From CALSPH01 sp041690035 (GTDB lineage Bacteria > Bacteroidota > Bacteroidia > NS11-12g > UBA955): a DNA stretch of 64,000 bases. Where the stretch lies: contig JBDNFC010000020.1 of the NCBI GenBank assembly GCA_041690035.1, positions 1 through 64,000 on the forward strand. The letters run 5' to 3'. Below, in pieces: positions 7,913 to 17,800 of the stretch. The position numbers and the translations under genes are program-made. Under the pieces are notes generated by a model, which was not told where the DNA came from, did not search any database, and was given only the letters and a program-made list of their open reading frames with translations. The stretch's first letter is position 1. Each line of letters begins with the position of its first letter.

Positions 7913-8639
7913 GTAGCCATATTAATGAATTTGCATGCTCAGTAAACTGTTTGCTATTATTTTTTTTAACCAGCTGCAGCATCCCATTTTTGGTTAATCC
8001 AATTACCATTGCCTCTATTTCCTCATCGTCTTTTTTAAACAAGAATGTTTTGCCCTTGCCAAAGAGAAATTGGTTTAATTCTAAAAATATTTGCTCATAA
8101 TTTACACTTGGATTGGTAAGAGATGCCAAAATATATTTTGATAATTTCTGTATCTCCAAATTATTTCCTTCTAAATTCTTTATGCTTTCTTGAACTAGCG
8201 AGGTTACCCCAAAAACACTTTCTGGAATATTTATTGGCAATTTATTAATTCCCACACCTACGATAGTAGATTTTATACGTTCGCCAATTACTTGATTTTC
8301 TATTAAAACACCACCCAATTTACCATTTTCTGTATAGATATCATTGGGCCATTTTATAGCAATATTTGCCATTTTTAATTGTTTAAAATAAGACAATAAA
8401 CCAGCTATAACTAACCAATTTATTTTAAAACTTTCACTAGCTTTTATATTAAGATTGGGAACAGAAATACTAAAATACCAAGAACCGTTTTTTGGCGAAT
8501 GCCATATTTTATTGCGCTGCCCCTTGCCTTCTGTTTGCTCATGGCTAATTATTAGGTGGGGCTCAAATGGTTTTTCTCTAGCCAAATTAGCCGCCAAAAT
8601 ATTTGTACTACTACAGCTGTCTACCTCTAATATTTGCAT
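7902..8639 (-). CDS. birA: Biotin-[acetyl-CoA-carboxylase] ligase
   Basis: A 245-aa biotin protein ligase without the N-terminal DNA-binding domain of E. coli BirA, so it is an enzyme only. Conserved motifs are STNILAANLA, the biotinyl-AMP loop EGKGQRNKIWHSPKNG, KWPNDIY, and GGVLIE followed by IVGVGINK. It attaches biotin to acetyl-CoA carboxylase carrier protein and other carboxylases. It overlaps coaX by 11 bases and lies 33 bases after moxR. The pairing of BirA and CoaX echoes the BirA-CoaX fusions and linkages found elsewhere. Confidence 0.93.
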   Translation of the reverse strand: MQILEVDSCSSTNILAANLAREKPFEPHLIISHEQTEGKGQRNKIWHSPKNGSWYFSISVPNLNIKASESFKINWLVIAGLLSYFKQLKMANIAIKWPNDIYTENGKLGGVLIENQVIGERIKSTIVGVGINKLPINIPESVFGVTSLVQESIKNLEGNNLEIQKLSKYILASLTNPSVNYEQIFLELNQFLFGKGKTFLFKKDDEEIEAMVIGLTKNGMLQLVKKNNSKQFTEHANSLIWLHEV

Positions 8640-8672
8640 GCTAAAAAAAATACCCTTTTATCAATTACTTAA

Positions 8673-9629
8673 TTATAATAGTTCCTCTATAATACTATCG
8701 GTAGTAATATTCTCTGCTTCTGCTTGATAATTTTTTACAATTCGATGTCTTAGCACCTGTTTTGCGATTATTTTTACATCAGCAATATCTGGCGATAATT
8801 TACCATGCATTAATGCATGTGTTTTGGCACCAAGTATTAAATATTGACTCGCCCTAGGCCCTGCTCCATAGGCCACCATTTCTTTCACTATCTTGGCCGT
8901 TTCTGGCCTATTTAATCTGGTTTTTGCAACCAGGTTTACTGCATAATCTATTACATTATCTGCCACAGGCACCGAACGCAATAATTTTTGATATGCCACA
9001 ATCTTTTCTTTGCTTATTATAGTTTCCACCTCACGCTGTATTGCTCCAGTTGTCAAATTAACAATTGCCTTTTCCTCTTCAATACTTGGATAATCTAATA
9101 GTATATTGAACATGAAACGGTCTAATTGTGCTTCTGGTAAACTATATGTACCCTCCTGCTCTATCGGGTTTTGGGTAGCCAACACAAAAAAAGGCTGGTC
9201 TAAAGCTAGGGTTTTCCCTGCTACTGTAACCATTTTTTCTTGCATTGCCTCTAGCAATGCCGATTGGGTTTTGGGCGGTGTTCTATTTATTTCATCTGCC
9301 AAAATTATATTGGCAAAAATAGGCCCTTTTATAAAACTAAATTTTCTTTGTTCATCTAATATTTCGGCACCTGTAATATCTGATGGCATTAAATCTGGTG
9401 TAAATTGAATCCTATTAAAACTAAGGTCTAGTGCCTGACTAATGGTTTTTATCAAAAGTGTTTTGGCTAAGCCAGGCACCCCCAATAACAATGCATGACC
9501 GTTGCTAAATATACAATTTAAAACTCCCTCTACAGCATCGGCTTGCCCAATTACTTGTTTAGAAATTTCTGTTTTTAATTTTATGATATCAAGCTGAAAA
9601 TTTTCTGCTAATTTTAATTCTTCGTTCAT
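8673..9629 (-). CDS. MoxR-family AAA+ ATPase
   Basis: A 318-aa ATPase. Walker A is GVPGLAKT (about residues 54-61), Walker B ILADEINR, sensor I ATQNPIEQEGTY, and the arginine-finger region LDRFMFN. MoxR ATPases act as chaperones for maturation of protein complexes, usually with VWA-domain partners. Here the usual VWA genes do not follow; it sits between a SurA-like chaperone and birA, overlapping the former by 4 bases (ATGA). A separate ChlI-like/VWA pair lies at 27697-30276. Confidence 0.92.
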   Translation of the reverse strand: MNEELKLAENFQLDIIKLKTEISKQVIGQADAVEGVLNCIFSNGHALLLGVPGLAKTLLIKTISQALDLSFNRIQFTPDLMPSDITGAEILDEQRKFSFIKGPIFANIILADEINRTPPKTQSALLEAMQEKMVTVAGKTLALDQPFFVLATQNPIEQEGTYSLPEAQLDRFMFNILLDYPSIEEEKAIVNLTTGAIQREVETIISKEKIVAYQKLLRSVPVADNVIDYAVNLVAKTRLNRPETAKIVKEMVAYGAGPRASQYLILGAKTHALMHGKLSPDIADVKIIAKQVLRHRIVKNYQAEAENITTDSIIEELL

Positions 9630-10996
9630 TCTTCCGTAAATTTTATCCAGTTGGCAAAATCACATTCTTTGTAATTACTATCTACCCTTATATATGTTTT
9701 CAACCTCGTTTTTTCCACCCATTTTATTATTTCATCATTTTTTTTCGCTTCTAAAGCAGCCATTTGCACCCTTGCATAATCTTGATTGAGATTTGCAATA
9801 TGCGCTTTGGTTTCAGATTTTAAAAATAGAATTCTGTATGCTATGCTGCCATCTTCCATATAAAACATTTCTGGCAAAGAGTATTCTCCTGGTTTCATTC
9901 TTGAAATCTTTTTAGCAGTTTCGGGGTCAAGTGATGGTAAGCTTACTTTAAACAAACCAGAGTATTGGTCTTGCATCATGCCACAGTTGTTTTTAAAATA
10001 ATCTACATTGGAGTAATTACCTACAGCCTCGCAAAAGTTAATTTTTCCTTTATTCAAATTTTTGTATACACTATCTAATGCTACTAATACTTTCTTCTGA
10101 TCAATTTCTGTAACCAAGGGCCTTATTAAAATGTGTCTTGCTATTATTCTATCACCTAGTCTATTAATTAATTGAATTATATGGTATCCATATACCGTTT
10201 CAAATATTGAAGATATGCTATCGTTCTTTAATCTAAAGGCAGCAGACTCAAATTCTGGCTGCATCTGACCTCTTCCAAACTCTGGCAATTTGCCACCATC
10301 AGCAGCACTGCCTGGATCGTCTGAATATGCCCCTGCGAGTATTGCGAAACTTTCCCCTTTCATCAACCTTGCTCTTAAAGATTTCATTTTTTCGTATGCA
10401 AATATTTTAGCGCCACTGCTATAGTTGGGCTGCATTACTATTTGTCCCACTTCAAACTCAGCCTCAATTTTTGGCAAACTATCTTTGGGAATACTGTCAA
10501 AATAGCTTTTCACCTCGCGATGACTTATTTTTAATTCTCCAAAATTCTTCTGTTGATAGGTTTTTATTAATTTCTGCTCCCGAATTTTTGGCCTAATTTC
10601 ATTTTTATACTCCAATATACTTTTGCCCAAATAGGCAACCAATTTAGCCTCACTGCCTACTTGTCGCTCAAAATAGCGCAATTTATTATCCAATTCTGCC
10701 TCTACCTCTTCATCTGTTACTACTATACTGTCTAGCATTGACTGATTTAGCATTAGCTTATTTATAAACTGATTTTTTACTATTTCACACCTATCTTCTT
10801 TGCTTACTGCTCCATACTGTGCCTCAATTTGTGCTATTTCAAAATCAAGCTCACTTTTAGTAATTATATTTTGACCTACCACACCTACTACTGCATCAAT
10901 AATTTTTGGCTGACTTGAAAGCATCAGTGGAAACAACAAGGCAACAAAAAAAACTTTTTTAATATATTTTTGCATCTCCTTTTTTAATAGCTTCAT
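9626..10996 (-). CDS. SurA-like periplasmic peptidyl-prolyl isomerase
   Basis: A 456-aa periplasmic chaperone for outer-membrane proteins. A signal segment (KKVFFVALLFPLMLSSQ) is followed by the SurA N-terminal domain (IIDAVVGVVGQNIITKSELD). The first PpiC domain shows AYSDDPGSAADGGKLPEFGR and GYHIIQL; a second, diverged one (ARHILIRP onwards) follows. The start could be ATG 10996 or the internal ATG at 10975. The first overlaps the upstream lipoprotein by 38 bases and the second by 17. An AAGGAG sits too close to the second ATG to decide. Confidence 0.9.
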   Translation of the reverse strand: MKLLKKEMQKYIKKVFFVALLFPLMLSSQPKIIDAVVGVVGQNIITKSELDFEIAQIEAQYGAVSKEDRCEIVKNQFINKLMLNQSMLDSIVVTDEEVEAELDNKLRYFERQVGSEAKLVAYLGKSILEYKNEIRPKIREQKLIKTYQQKNFGELKISHREVKSYFDSIPKDSLPKIEAEFEVGQIVMQPNYSSGAKIFAYEKMKSLRARLMKGESFAILAGAYSDDPGSAADGGKLPEFGRGQMQPEFESAAFRLKNDSISSIFETVYGYHIIQLINRLGDRIIARHILIRPLVTEIDQKKVLVALDSVYKNLNKGKINFCEAVGNYSNVDYFKNNCGMMQDQYSGLFKVSLPSLDPETAKKISRMKPGEYSLPEMFYMEDGSIAYRILFLKSETKAHIANLNQDYARVQMAALEAKKNDEIIKWVEKTRLKTYIRVDSNYKECDFANWIKFTEE

Positions 10997-11807
10997 TTAG
11001 TAATTCATTTTGATTTTTATTTAACAAAGATACCTTACGTTCGTTGATTATCATTTGTTTTATTTGGGTATATACCAATTCTATTGGACTAACGGTATTT
11101 TTTACTTTATAGTCTATAATTCTTAATAAATAATAATAGTTTTCATCCTCAAATATTTTAAAGGGATTATTTTGCATATAAGCTAACTGATCATATTGCG
11201 GATCGATTGGCACTTCTCTTGCAATTTCATCAAAGTATAACCAATCTATAGAAGAAACAAAATAATTATTTGCATACTGCCCACAATATTCCTTTATATA
11301 ATTAACACTTTGAGCTTTTCCTTCTTTAAAAAAAGGCACAATATTAGTATAATTTACAAAGGATTTTGGAAACTTTGCATACCAAATTCTAGCAATATTT
11401 CTTTTTAATTCAAAATTAGCACTATTATCTTGGTAGTATTTTCTGACCACTGTATCTAAAACAGAAGTATCCATTTTAGTTTTACTCAAATTAGATTCAT
11501 AGTGATAAATAAATAGTGAGTTTTTATAATCATCTATCAGCTTTTGAAAATGTTCTGTGCTATCACCTAGGTTTTTATCAGCTGCATTAAGCAATGTTTG
11601 ATAGCTCAACCATTTATTTACAATGCTTTTTATCTGATTTGATGAATCATCTGAAGATAAAAATGGTTTAATTTGATTTTGAATATCCTCTAGATAGAGT
11701 GTTTCAGCTTTATATTTAGCAATAGGTTTTTTTTTATTTTTACTAAATTGAGAACAACTTATAGTTATCAATAAAAAAAAACAAGCTAAATATAATCTAA
11801 AATCCAT
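10959..11807 (-). CDS. Lipoprotein related to SurA N-terminal domains
   Basis: A 282-aa protein with lipobox ITISC (Cys at about residue 18), then a lysine patch and long helices, with a repeated helical pattern like the SurA/PrsA chaperone arms (IKSIVNKWLSYQTLLNAA, DTVVRKYYQDNSANFEL). No catalytic parvulin core motif is visible, so it is probably a chaperone or adaptor without isomerase activity. It lies between two PPIase genes, 20 bases after one and overlapping the next. A membrane-tethered partner of the SurA-like protein is the simplest inference. Confidence 0.8.
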   Translation of the reverse strand: MDFRLYLACFFLLITISCSQFSKNKKKPIAKYKAETLYLEDIQNQIKPFLSSDDSSNQIKSIVNKWLSYQTLLNAADKNLGDSTEHFQKLIDDYKNSLFIYHYESNLSKTKMDTSVLDTVVRKYYQDNSANFELKRNIARIWYAKFPKSFVNYTNIVPFFKEGKAQSVNYIKEYCGQYANNYFVSSIDWLYFDEIAREVPIDPQYDQLAYMQNNPFKIFEDENYYYLLRIIDYKVKNTVSPIELVYTQIKQMIINERKVSLLNKNQNELLNEAIKKGDAKIY

Positions 11808-11827
11808 ATCTATTTTAGCATACTTTA

Positions 11828-13882
11828 CTAAAGTGCTAACATTTTGGCTTTAAAAGCTTCATATGTTTTAGCATACACTTTAATTTTATATTTTGCTCTT
11901 AAACCATTAAGCCATTTTTGTTCTTCTTGAATTTGAAAACCTGCGGCCACCGAGCCCCTACTGTCGTCAAAACTTTTTTGCCCTGCTGGCAAAAGTTTTA
12001 TTGCAACCATACCTTTGTGCACACCATTTAATGTAGGTAACTCTAACAAATAGAGTGCTTCGCCATTAGCCCATTTACTTTTATTGGCAAGCAATTTATC
12101 AGCATTAGAATTCATTCCTTTTTCATACAAGCCACGCTCTATAAGTAAGTTTAGCGGATTGCTTATATTTAAAGCATTCATTACACTGTCTTTGTTCATG
12201 CCTTCCACTAACATGTCGTGTGCTTGGTGTACAATTTGATGATTTGCAGCACTAATTGAAAGCAGTTCTACCCTTTCTTTCCAACTAAAACTATCGCGGT
12301 TATTTTCATAATATTGTCTTAAACCTGAGGTATCTGTCATAGGCTTATTCCAAACCTCTATACTATTGATATTAAAAAATAATATGCCATCTTTAAAATC
12401 TTGATATACTGCTCCAAATTGAGGATATTTTTGCTCCAAATTAGCATCCTCATAGGTCATTACTTCATTATCTGTGTAGCTCTTAAAAAAATTATTTATT
12501 ACAGCTTCGCCTGATTTAGGCCGTGGGTTAAAATTTTGATTTTCTTCTAAAAATTTGGAGAACGCGCCTAAAGTAATTTTTTTATTGCCAACTGTATATA
12601 AGATTTCTTTTCCATTCTTTAGGCCAACGCTAGTCCAAGTTCCTGCCAAAACATCATTTGCAGCAATAGCTATAAAATTATTTAACAATACTTGATTCAT
12701 TGTAAAGCCATTTTGCTTTTTTATGCGCTCAATAGTGGCTTCGGTGCTTTTAAAACTTCTGCTATCTTGTGCAACGCTGCTGCGCAGTTTAATTTCTTTA
12801 TCTTCAAAAGACGAAGTGGGTCTTTGGTCTACTAAAAATAAAATATGCCATGCATAACCACTTTCTATTGGACCAGAAATTTGACCTTTTACAGATAAAT
12901 TATAAGCCTCTTCTATTACTTCTTTTGCTAATTTGTCAGCACTTGTTTCAAAAAACCAATCTGTCATTCCCCCATTATACCTTGCATTTTGATCTTCGGT
13001 ATATTTTAGCATTGTGCTATCCCAAGCATCACCATTGGTTAATAATTGATGTATTGCAGTTATCCTTTGTTTTGTTTTTAGGGCAGTTTCTGCATCTGCA
13101 TTTGGTGTTTTCTTAATAATTATTTGAGAAATTTTTCTTTCTCCTTTAGATACTTTTTTATCATTTACTTTTAAAACATGGTATCCAAAACGAGTTCTAA
13201 ATAAGGGAGATAAATTACCCTTTTCTGTTTGGTAAGCCATGTCTTCAAATTCATACAACATCTGAAAAGCGCTAAACCAACCTAAGTTTCCTTGAAAACC
13301 AAGCGAACCTTGATTTTTTGCAGAAGGATCTTCAGAAAAACTCATTGCTGCTTGTTCAAAACTTATGGAGTTTTTTAAAATCAAGCTTTTAATGCTATCA
13401 AGCTTTTTGAAAGCATTAAAAGTATCATTTGGCGCATCATTATAAGAAGATAAAATTAGAATATGGCTCGCATTTACAAGATTAAATGTTCTAAAATATG
13501 CTTCTCTAATCAACTCTTCTGTTACCGCACTATCGCTCAAATATTTTCTCGATAATTGTCTTCTATAATCTGCAAGTTCTCTTACATATTCTGGCAAAGT
13601 ATCCATTTTTTTATCTTTTGCATCTTGCACTTTTAGCTTAAAATTTTGATACAGTTTCATGTATTCTTCTATGTCTTGAACTGTAGGCTTATTTTTAGCC
13701 ACATCTTTGTTTCTTAGATATCCGCGCTCTAGCTCAGCTTGGTTTACTTTATTTTTACCAAAGCAAAATATAGTTGGACTGTTTTTATCAGTGTTTTGGG
13801 CGATAAGTCCTTGGCTTGAGAGTACACACAAACTTAAAAAAATTATTTTTAGTTTCATTTGGTTAGTTTTCTTTGTATTCAT
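11828..13882 (-). CDS. Two-domain parvulin-type peptidyl-prolyl isomerase (periplasmic)
   Basis: A 684-aa secreted foldase. The signal peptide is KLKIIFLSLCVLSSQGLIAQ. The first PpiC domain, about residues 135-245, has NASHILIL, FSEDPSAKNQGSLGFQG and FGYHVLKV. The second, about 250-365, has RKISQIIIK, YNGGMTDWF and GYAWHILFL. The C-terminal 300 residues form a further SurA-like helical region. The start is at 13882 or at the in-frame ATG at 13858; the promoter at 13899-13928 gives leaders of about 10 or 34 nt, which favours the second slightly. It is the first gene of the nine-gene envelope operon. Confidence 0.92.
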   Translation of the reverse strand: MNTKKTNQMKLKIIFLSLCVLSSQGLIAQNTDKNSPTIFCFGKNKVNQAELERGYLRNKDVAKNKPTVQDIEEYMKLYQNFKLKVQDAKDKKMDTLPEYVRELADYRRQLSRKYLSDSAVTEELIREAYFRTFNLVNASHILILSSYNDAPNDTFNAFKKLDSIKSLILKNSISFEQAAMSFSEDPSAKNQGSLGFQGNLGWFSAFQMLYEFEDMAYQTEKGNLSPLFRTRFGYHVLKVNDKKVSKGERKISQIIIKKTPNADAETALKTKQRITAIHQLLTNGDAWDSTMLKYTEDQNARYNGGMTDWFFETSADKLAKEVIEEAYNLSVKGQISGPIESGYAWHILFLVDQRPTSSFEDKEIKLRSSVAQDSRSFKSTEATIERIKKQNGFTMNQVLLNNFIAIAANDVLAGTWTSVGLKNGKEILYTVGNKKITLGAFSKFLEENQNFNPRPKSGEAVINNFFKSYTDNEVMTYEDANLEQKYPQFGAVYQDFKDGILFFNINSIEVWNKPMTDTSGLRQYYENNRDSFSWKERVELLSISAANHQIVHQAHDMLVEGMNKDSVMNALNISNPLNLLIERGLYEKGMNSNADKLLANKSKWANGEALYLLELPTLNGVHKGMVAIKLLPAGQKSFDDSRGSVAAGFQIQEEQKWLNGLRAKYKIKVYAKTYEAFKAKMLAL

Positions 13883-13898
13883 TTTTAATTAAAGTGTG

Positions 13899-13928
13899 CA
13901 AAAATACTATTTATTGGGCTAATATCAA
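13899..13928 (-). promoter_or_regulatory. Promoter of the nine-gene envelope operon
   Basis: On the minus strand, TTG at 13928-13926, a 19-nt spacer, and TATTTTTG at 13906-13899, matching the Bacteroidota consensus. No promoter of equal quality was seen between the downstream genes, most of which overlap or are less than 35 bases apart, so this may drive everything down to lptC. Confidence 0.6.
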
Positions 13929-14050
13929 TGTTTTAATCTTATTTAAAATTGAGAGCACCGAATAGATGGATGTAGCGTTTAGAAATAAAATTTTTGAGTG
14001 TATATTTGCAGAATGGCACTTTGTAAGATAAAAATTCTAAATTTGCAGGA

Positions 14051-14413
14051 GTGAAATTGAATAAAAATGTAATACTTATTGCCTTATTTGGTATCTTTGC
14101 TACAGTTTATTATTTGCAGCTAAATTTCAAAAAAGATAGTCAAGAAAATATTCCAAATTATGTACTAGAAACACTTCAATACATTGATCGTTTTAAATCT
14201 GCTCCTCAAGGTTTTATAGGTGGCAGGCGGTTTATGAATAGAGAGCAAAAATTGCCTATAAATTATAAAAATGGGCTCATTTACTATAAGGAATGGGATG
14301 TTTTTCAGAAAATTGAAGGGAAAAACAGAGGCCCGGAACGATTGGTAACTGGCAACAATAGTACTGCATATTATACCAATAATCATTACAAAAGTTTTAT
14401 AAAAATAAGATGA
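14051..14413 (+). CDS. Barnase-family secreted or membrane-anchored ribonuclease
   Basis: A 120-aa protein with GTG start. Residues 6-22 are hydrophobic (VILIALFGIFATVYYLQ), a signal peptide or anchor. The rest aligns with barnase: FIGGRRFMNREQKLP, then E81 for the general base (barnase E73), R93 and R97 for R83 and R87 (same 4-residue spacing), and H112 followed by Tyr for H102/Y103. The spacing R97 to H112 is 15, as in barnase, and the C-terminus is YKSFIKIR against barnase YQTFTKIR. All catalytic residues are present, so an active RNase is predicted. The barstar gene overlaps its stop (ATGA). Confidence 0.9.
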   Translation: MKLNKNVILIALFGIFATVYYLQLNFKKDSQENIPNYVLETLQYIDRFKSAPQGFIGGRRFMNREQKLPINYKNGLIYYKEWDVFQKIEGKNRGPERLVTGNNSTAYYTNNHYKSFIKIR

Positions 14414-14838
14414 AAGATTTATTTACCCTTAAAGTTTTTAACAAACAGTATCCAGCATTAACCAAAGATAGTTTGACCATTGATGTGGATGGAATAAACA
14501 TAAAAACATTAGCACAATGCTATGCATTATTTGCAAAAAAACTTCAGTTTCCTGCATACTTTGATAACAATTTAGATGCCTTTTATGACACCTTAATAGA
14601 TTTGGCCTGGCTTAGAGAGCAGCCCGTAAATATCATTATTACTAACTTTGACGATTGGCTAGAGCAAGAAGAAGATGATTTAAAAATTAGATTTTTATTT
14701 ACCTTAACAGATGCCGGAGAAACCTGGTTAAACACAAAACAAAGTGAGGCATTTTTTAATCTCTATGTGCAACAAAGCAACACGCTCAATGAAATTTTAG
14801 AAACTTGCGAATTAAACTATATTAGTATCAATAATTGA
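14410..14838 (+). CDS. Barstar-family ribonuclease inhibitor (immunity protein)
   Basis: A 142-aa cytosolic protein with the barstar core: LQFPAYFDNNLDAFYDTLID at residues 46-65. Asp60 corresponds to barstar D39, which blocks the barnase active site, and Tyr50 to Y29, with the same 10-residue spacing. The usual Trp before the Asp is Tyr here. It overlaps the ribonuclease gene by 4 bases, so toxin and inhibitor are made together. Its stop codon directly abuts the stop of the giant gene on the other strand, leaving no intergenic DNA. Confidence 0.9.
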   Translation: MKDLFTLKVFNKQYPALTKDSLTIDVDGINIKTLAQCYALFAKKLQFPAYFDNNLDAFYDTLIDLAWLREQPVNIIITNFDDWLEQEEDDLKIRFLFTLTDAGETWLNTKQSEAFFNLYVQQSNTLNEILETCELNYISINN

Positions 14839-17800
14839 TTATTTAAGTAAAGTTACATTTCCTTTTTCTTCAAATAATGTCCCATCAATAAATTTGCCAC
14901 TTAGCAGCCATATATAAGCATCTTGCATAGCTGGTTCGTTCATGTATTTGCCATCCCAAACATCTGTTATACTTCTTCCTTGATAAACCTTTCCACCCCA
15001 TCTGTTAAAGACTGTAAAACTGTAAAGTGTGTCTATTACTCCTGTTAATATTGGCATAAATACATCATTTATGCCATCTCCATTTGGTGTAAATGCAGTT
15101 GGTACTAGCACCCTACCTTCGTTTGCTACATAGATATGTGCAGGCCTATTAATAGTATCACTGCACCCAAAGCTATTAAATACCACCAAATTTGCCGAAT
15201 AAAACCCTGGAACTGTCAGATTAAACTGAGGGCTTTGATCTGTGCTTGTGTATGTATAAAAAGGCAAGCTATCGTGAGAAATGGTATACCTATAACTTAT
15301 TGCATCAGCACTGCCATCTATCATTGTAAATAAAGCGTTGGGCAAATATCTTCTCCTTGGACTTGCAGAAAATTGAGCATTGGGTTTAGGATAGACACGC
15401 ACAAAACTATCTTTAGTCAAAAAACTACTCCCACCAGGACCAAAAGCCCTCAATGTAATATTATAATAACCGGGGATGGTAAATGTGTGAACAGGATTTG
15501 GCAAAGCAGATTCTTGCCCATCATCAAATATCCATCTAAACTGAGTGGCATGCAGCGTGTTTTGTGAAAATCGGACTGTTAATGGACCGCAACCTGCCGT
15601 ATCTATTCCAGTAAAATCAATGATTGGCAGCGGTGGTTCTATATAAATTTGCTGAATGGAGGTATCCTGACAAGTACCATTATTCACTATTAATGTAACG
15701 GTATAAAAGCCTGAATCTATGTATTGATGCACCGGATTTACAAGATTACTTGCAGCACCATCACCATATTGCCATGCATGGCTCAAGCCAATTGGACTAG
15801 CCAAACTTGTAAACGTAACAATGGCATTGGGAACTTTTGGGCCCACGGGGTTATAGGTAAAATTAGCAATCGGCTTTGGCAAAACATTAATAATATTGGC
15901 ACTTACAAAACTGTCTTTACAAGAATTAATATCAAAAGCTACTAATTTAACTCCAAATTGTCCAGCTTTTGTATAAGTATGGGTAGGCTGAGAATCTGTT
16001 TTTATCCCACCGTCTCCAAAATACCAAATCTGGTAAAAAGAATTTTTGGTTCTGTTACGCATAACTATATCTGAGGGTTGACAAATAATTCGATAAGGCA
16101 ATGTATCGAACAAAACTGTCATTTTTACTGGTAAAAAAACGCTTTTAGTCGTGGTCTCTGCACAGCCAAAATCATTAGAAACGGTAAGTGTAATAGTATA
16201 GCTAGTGTCATTATAAATGCTGTGTCTAAAAAGGTGACGGGGATTTGCAAGGGTTGAATTGGGTGTTCCATCTCCAAAATTCCATAAATAACCTGTTGCA
16301 TTAATACTCCTATTGACCAAATCATAGTATCCACTATCACAAATATTGTTTCTAATTGGGGTAAAATCAGCGAAAGGAACGGGGATAGCAACTAAATTTA
16401 GACTATCGTAATCAAAACAACCAAATTGATTTGAGACACGCAAAATTGCCCTGTAAATTATATTTTGTGTAGAATAATTATCATACCTATGCAAGGGATT
16501 CAATAGATTGCTAGTATCTCCATCCCCAAATTCCCAATAATTTCTATTTTGATTGATAGAATTATTGGTAAAAACAACGTTTAGAGGAGCACAGGCACTG
16601 TCTCTATCTGCAGTAAATTGTGCTATAACATTGGGGAAAACATATATATTTCTGCGAATGCTGTCCTTGCAATTAAAAAAATTTGTTGCCTCTACCTTAA
16701 CACTGTATATTGTAGGCAAAAGTGGATTAACCGAAGGAGGATAATTGTATATGGGATTGTAAAAGACAGAAGAATCACCTGTGCCAAAATACCATTTAAA
16801 ACGACTAGCTCCTTGCGATAAATTATAAAATAAACTCAGTTGATTTATACAAATACTATCATCACTCATCGCAAAATCTGCAATTGGGTTTGCCCTTACC
16901 ACAATGGGCAGACTGAATGTATCTGAACTAAAACAATTTCTATTACTCACTGCATAAAGTTGCACATTATATAAACTATCTATAAGATTTGCTGCCTGAA
17001 AAACATTGGAAATATTGGGTAAACCTAAGTTAAAACCATTTCCAAAGTTCCAATAATGTTGATTTGCCAAAGTGGAGGTGCTTGTAAAATTTACTGTAAG
17101 TGGTCCACAGCCACTAAATCTATTTGCGTTAAAAAAAGGATAGGGTAGCGGGTGAACTTTGATAATGCTAAAAAATGTATCTAAACAGCCATGTTCACTG
17201 CTGCCAATGAGTCTAACCCGATAATTTGTATCCAATAATGGCCTTTCTAAATAAGAGATGGCAGTGTCTCTTGCAGCAGAAAACTGATTATTTCCAAAAC
17301 TCCAATTAAATTGCATTATGGCAATATTTCCAGTATCGTGAGGGATTGATGTATTGATAAACTGAACAGCAAGAGGGCTGCACCCAGAATCTTGTGATTG
17401 AATAAATCTAACCCTAGGTTTTGGAAATATTTTTATATTTTGTGCAACAGAATCTAAACAACCATGCTCTGTAAATGCAACCAATCTGACAAGATAGTTG
17501 GTATCTCTAGTTTGTGATGCAAAATAGGTTTTGTTGCTATTGGTTGTTGTGCTGACAACACCATCACCTAATCGCCAAATAAAAGACATTATATTAATAC
17601 TGCCGGTATCACGAGGGTTAGATAAGTTTGTAAACCCTACATTGAGTGGTGCACATCCTTGAGTATCTGTTGCCAAAAATTGCACAAATGGCTGAGGATA
17701 TACCGTAATTAGATTGCTGTCTCTCGCCTCGCATTGATGCTCTGAATAACCAATAAGCCTGACCCTAAAACTAGTATCTCTGATATTAGAAGAAACAAAA

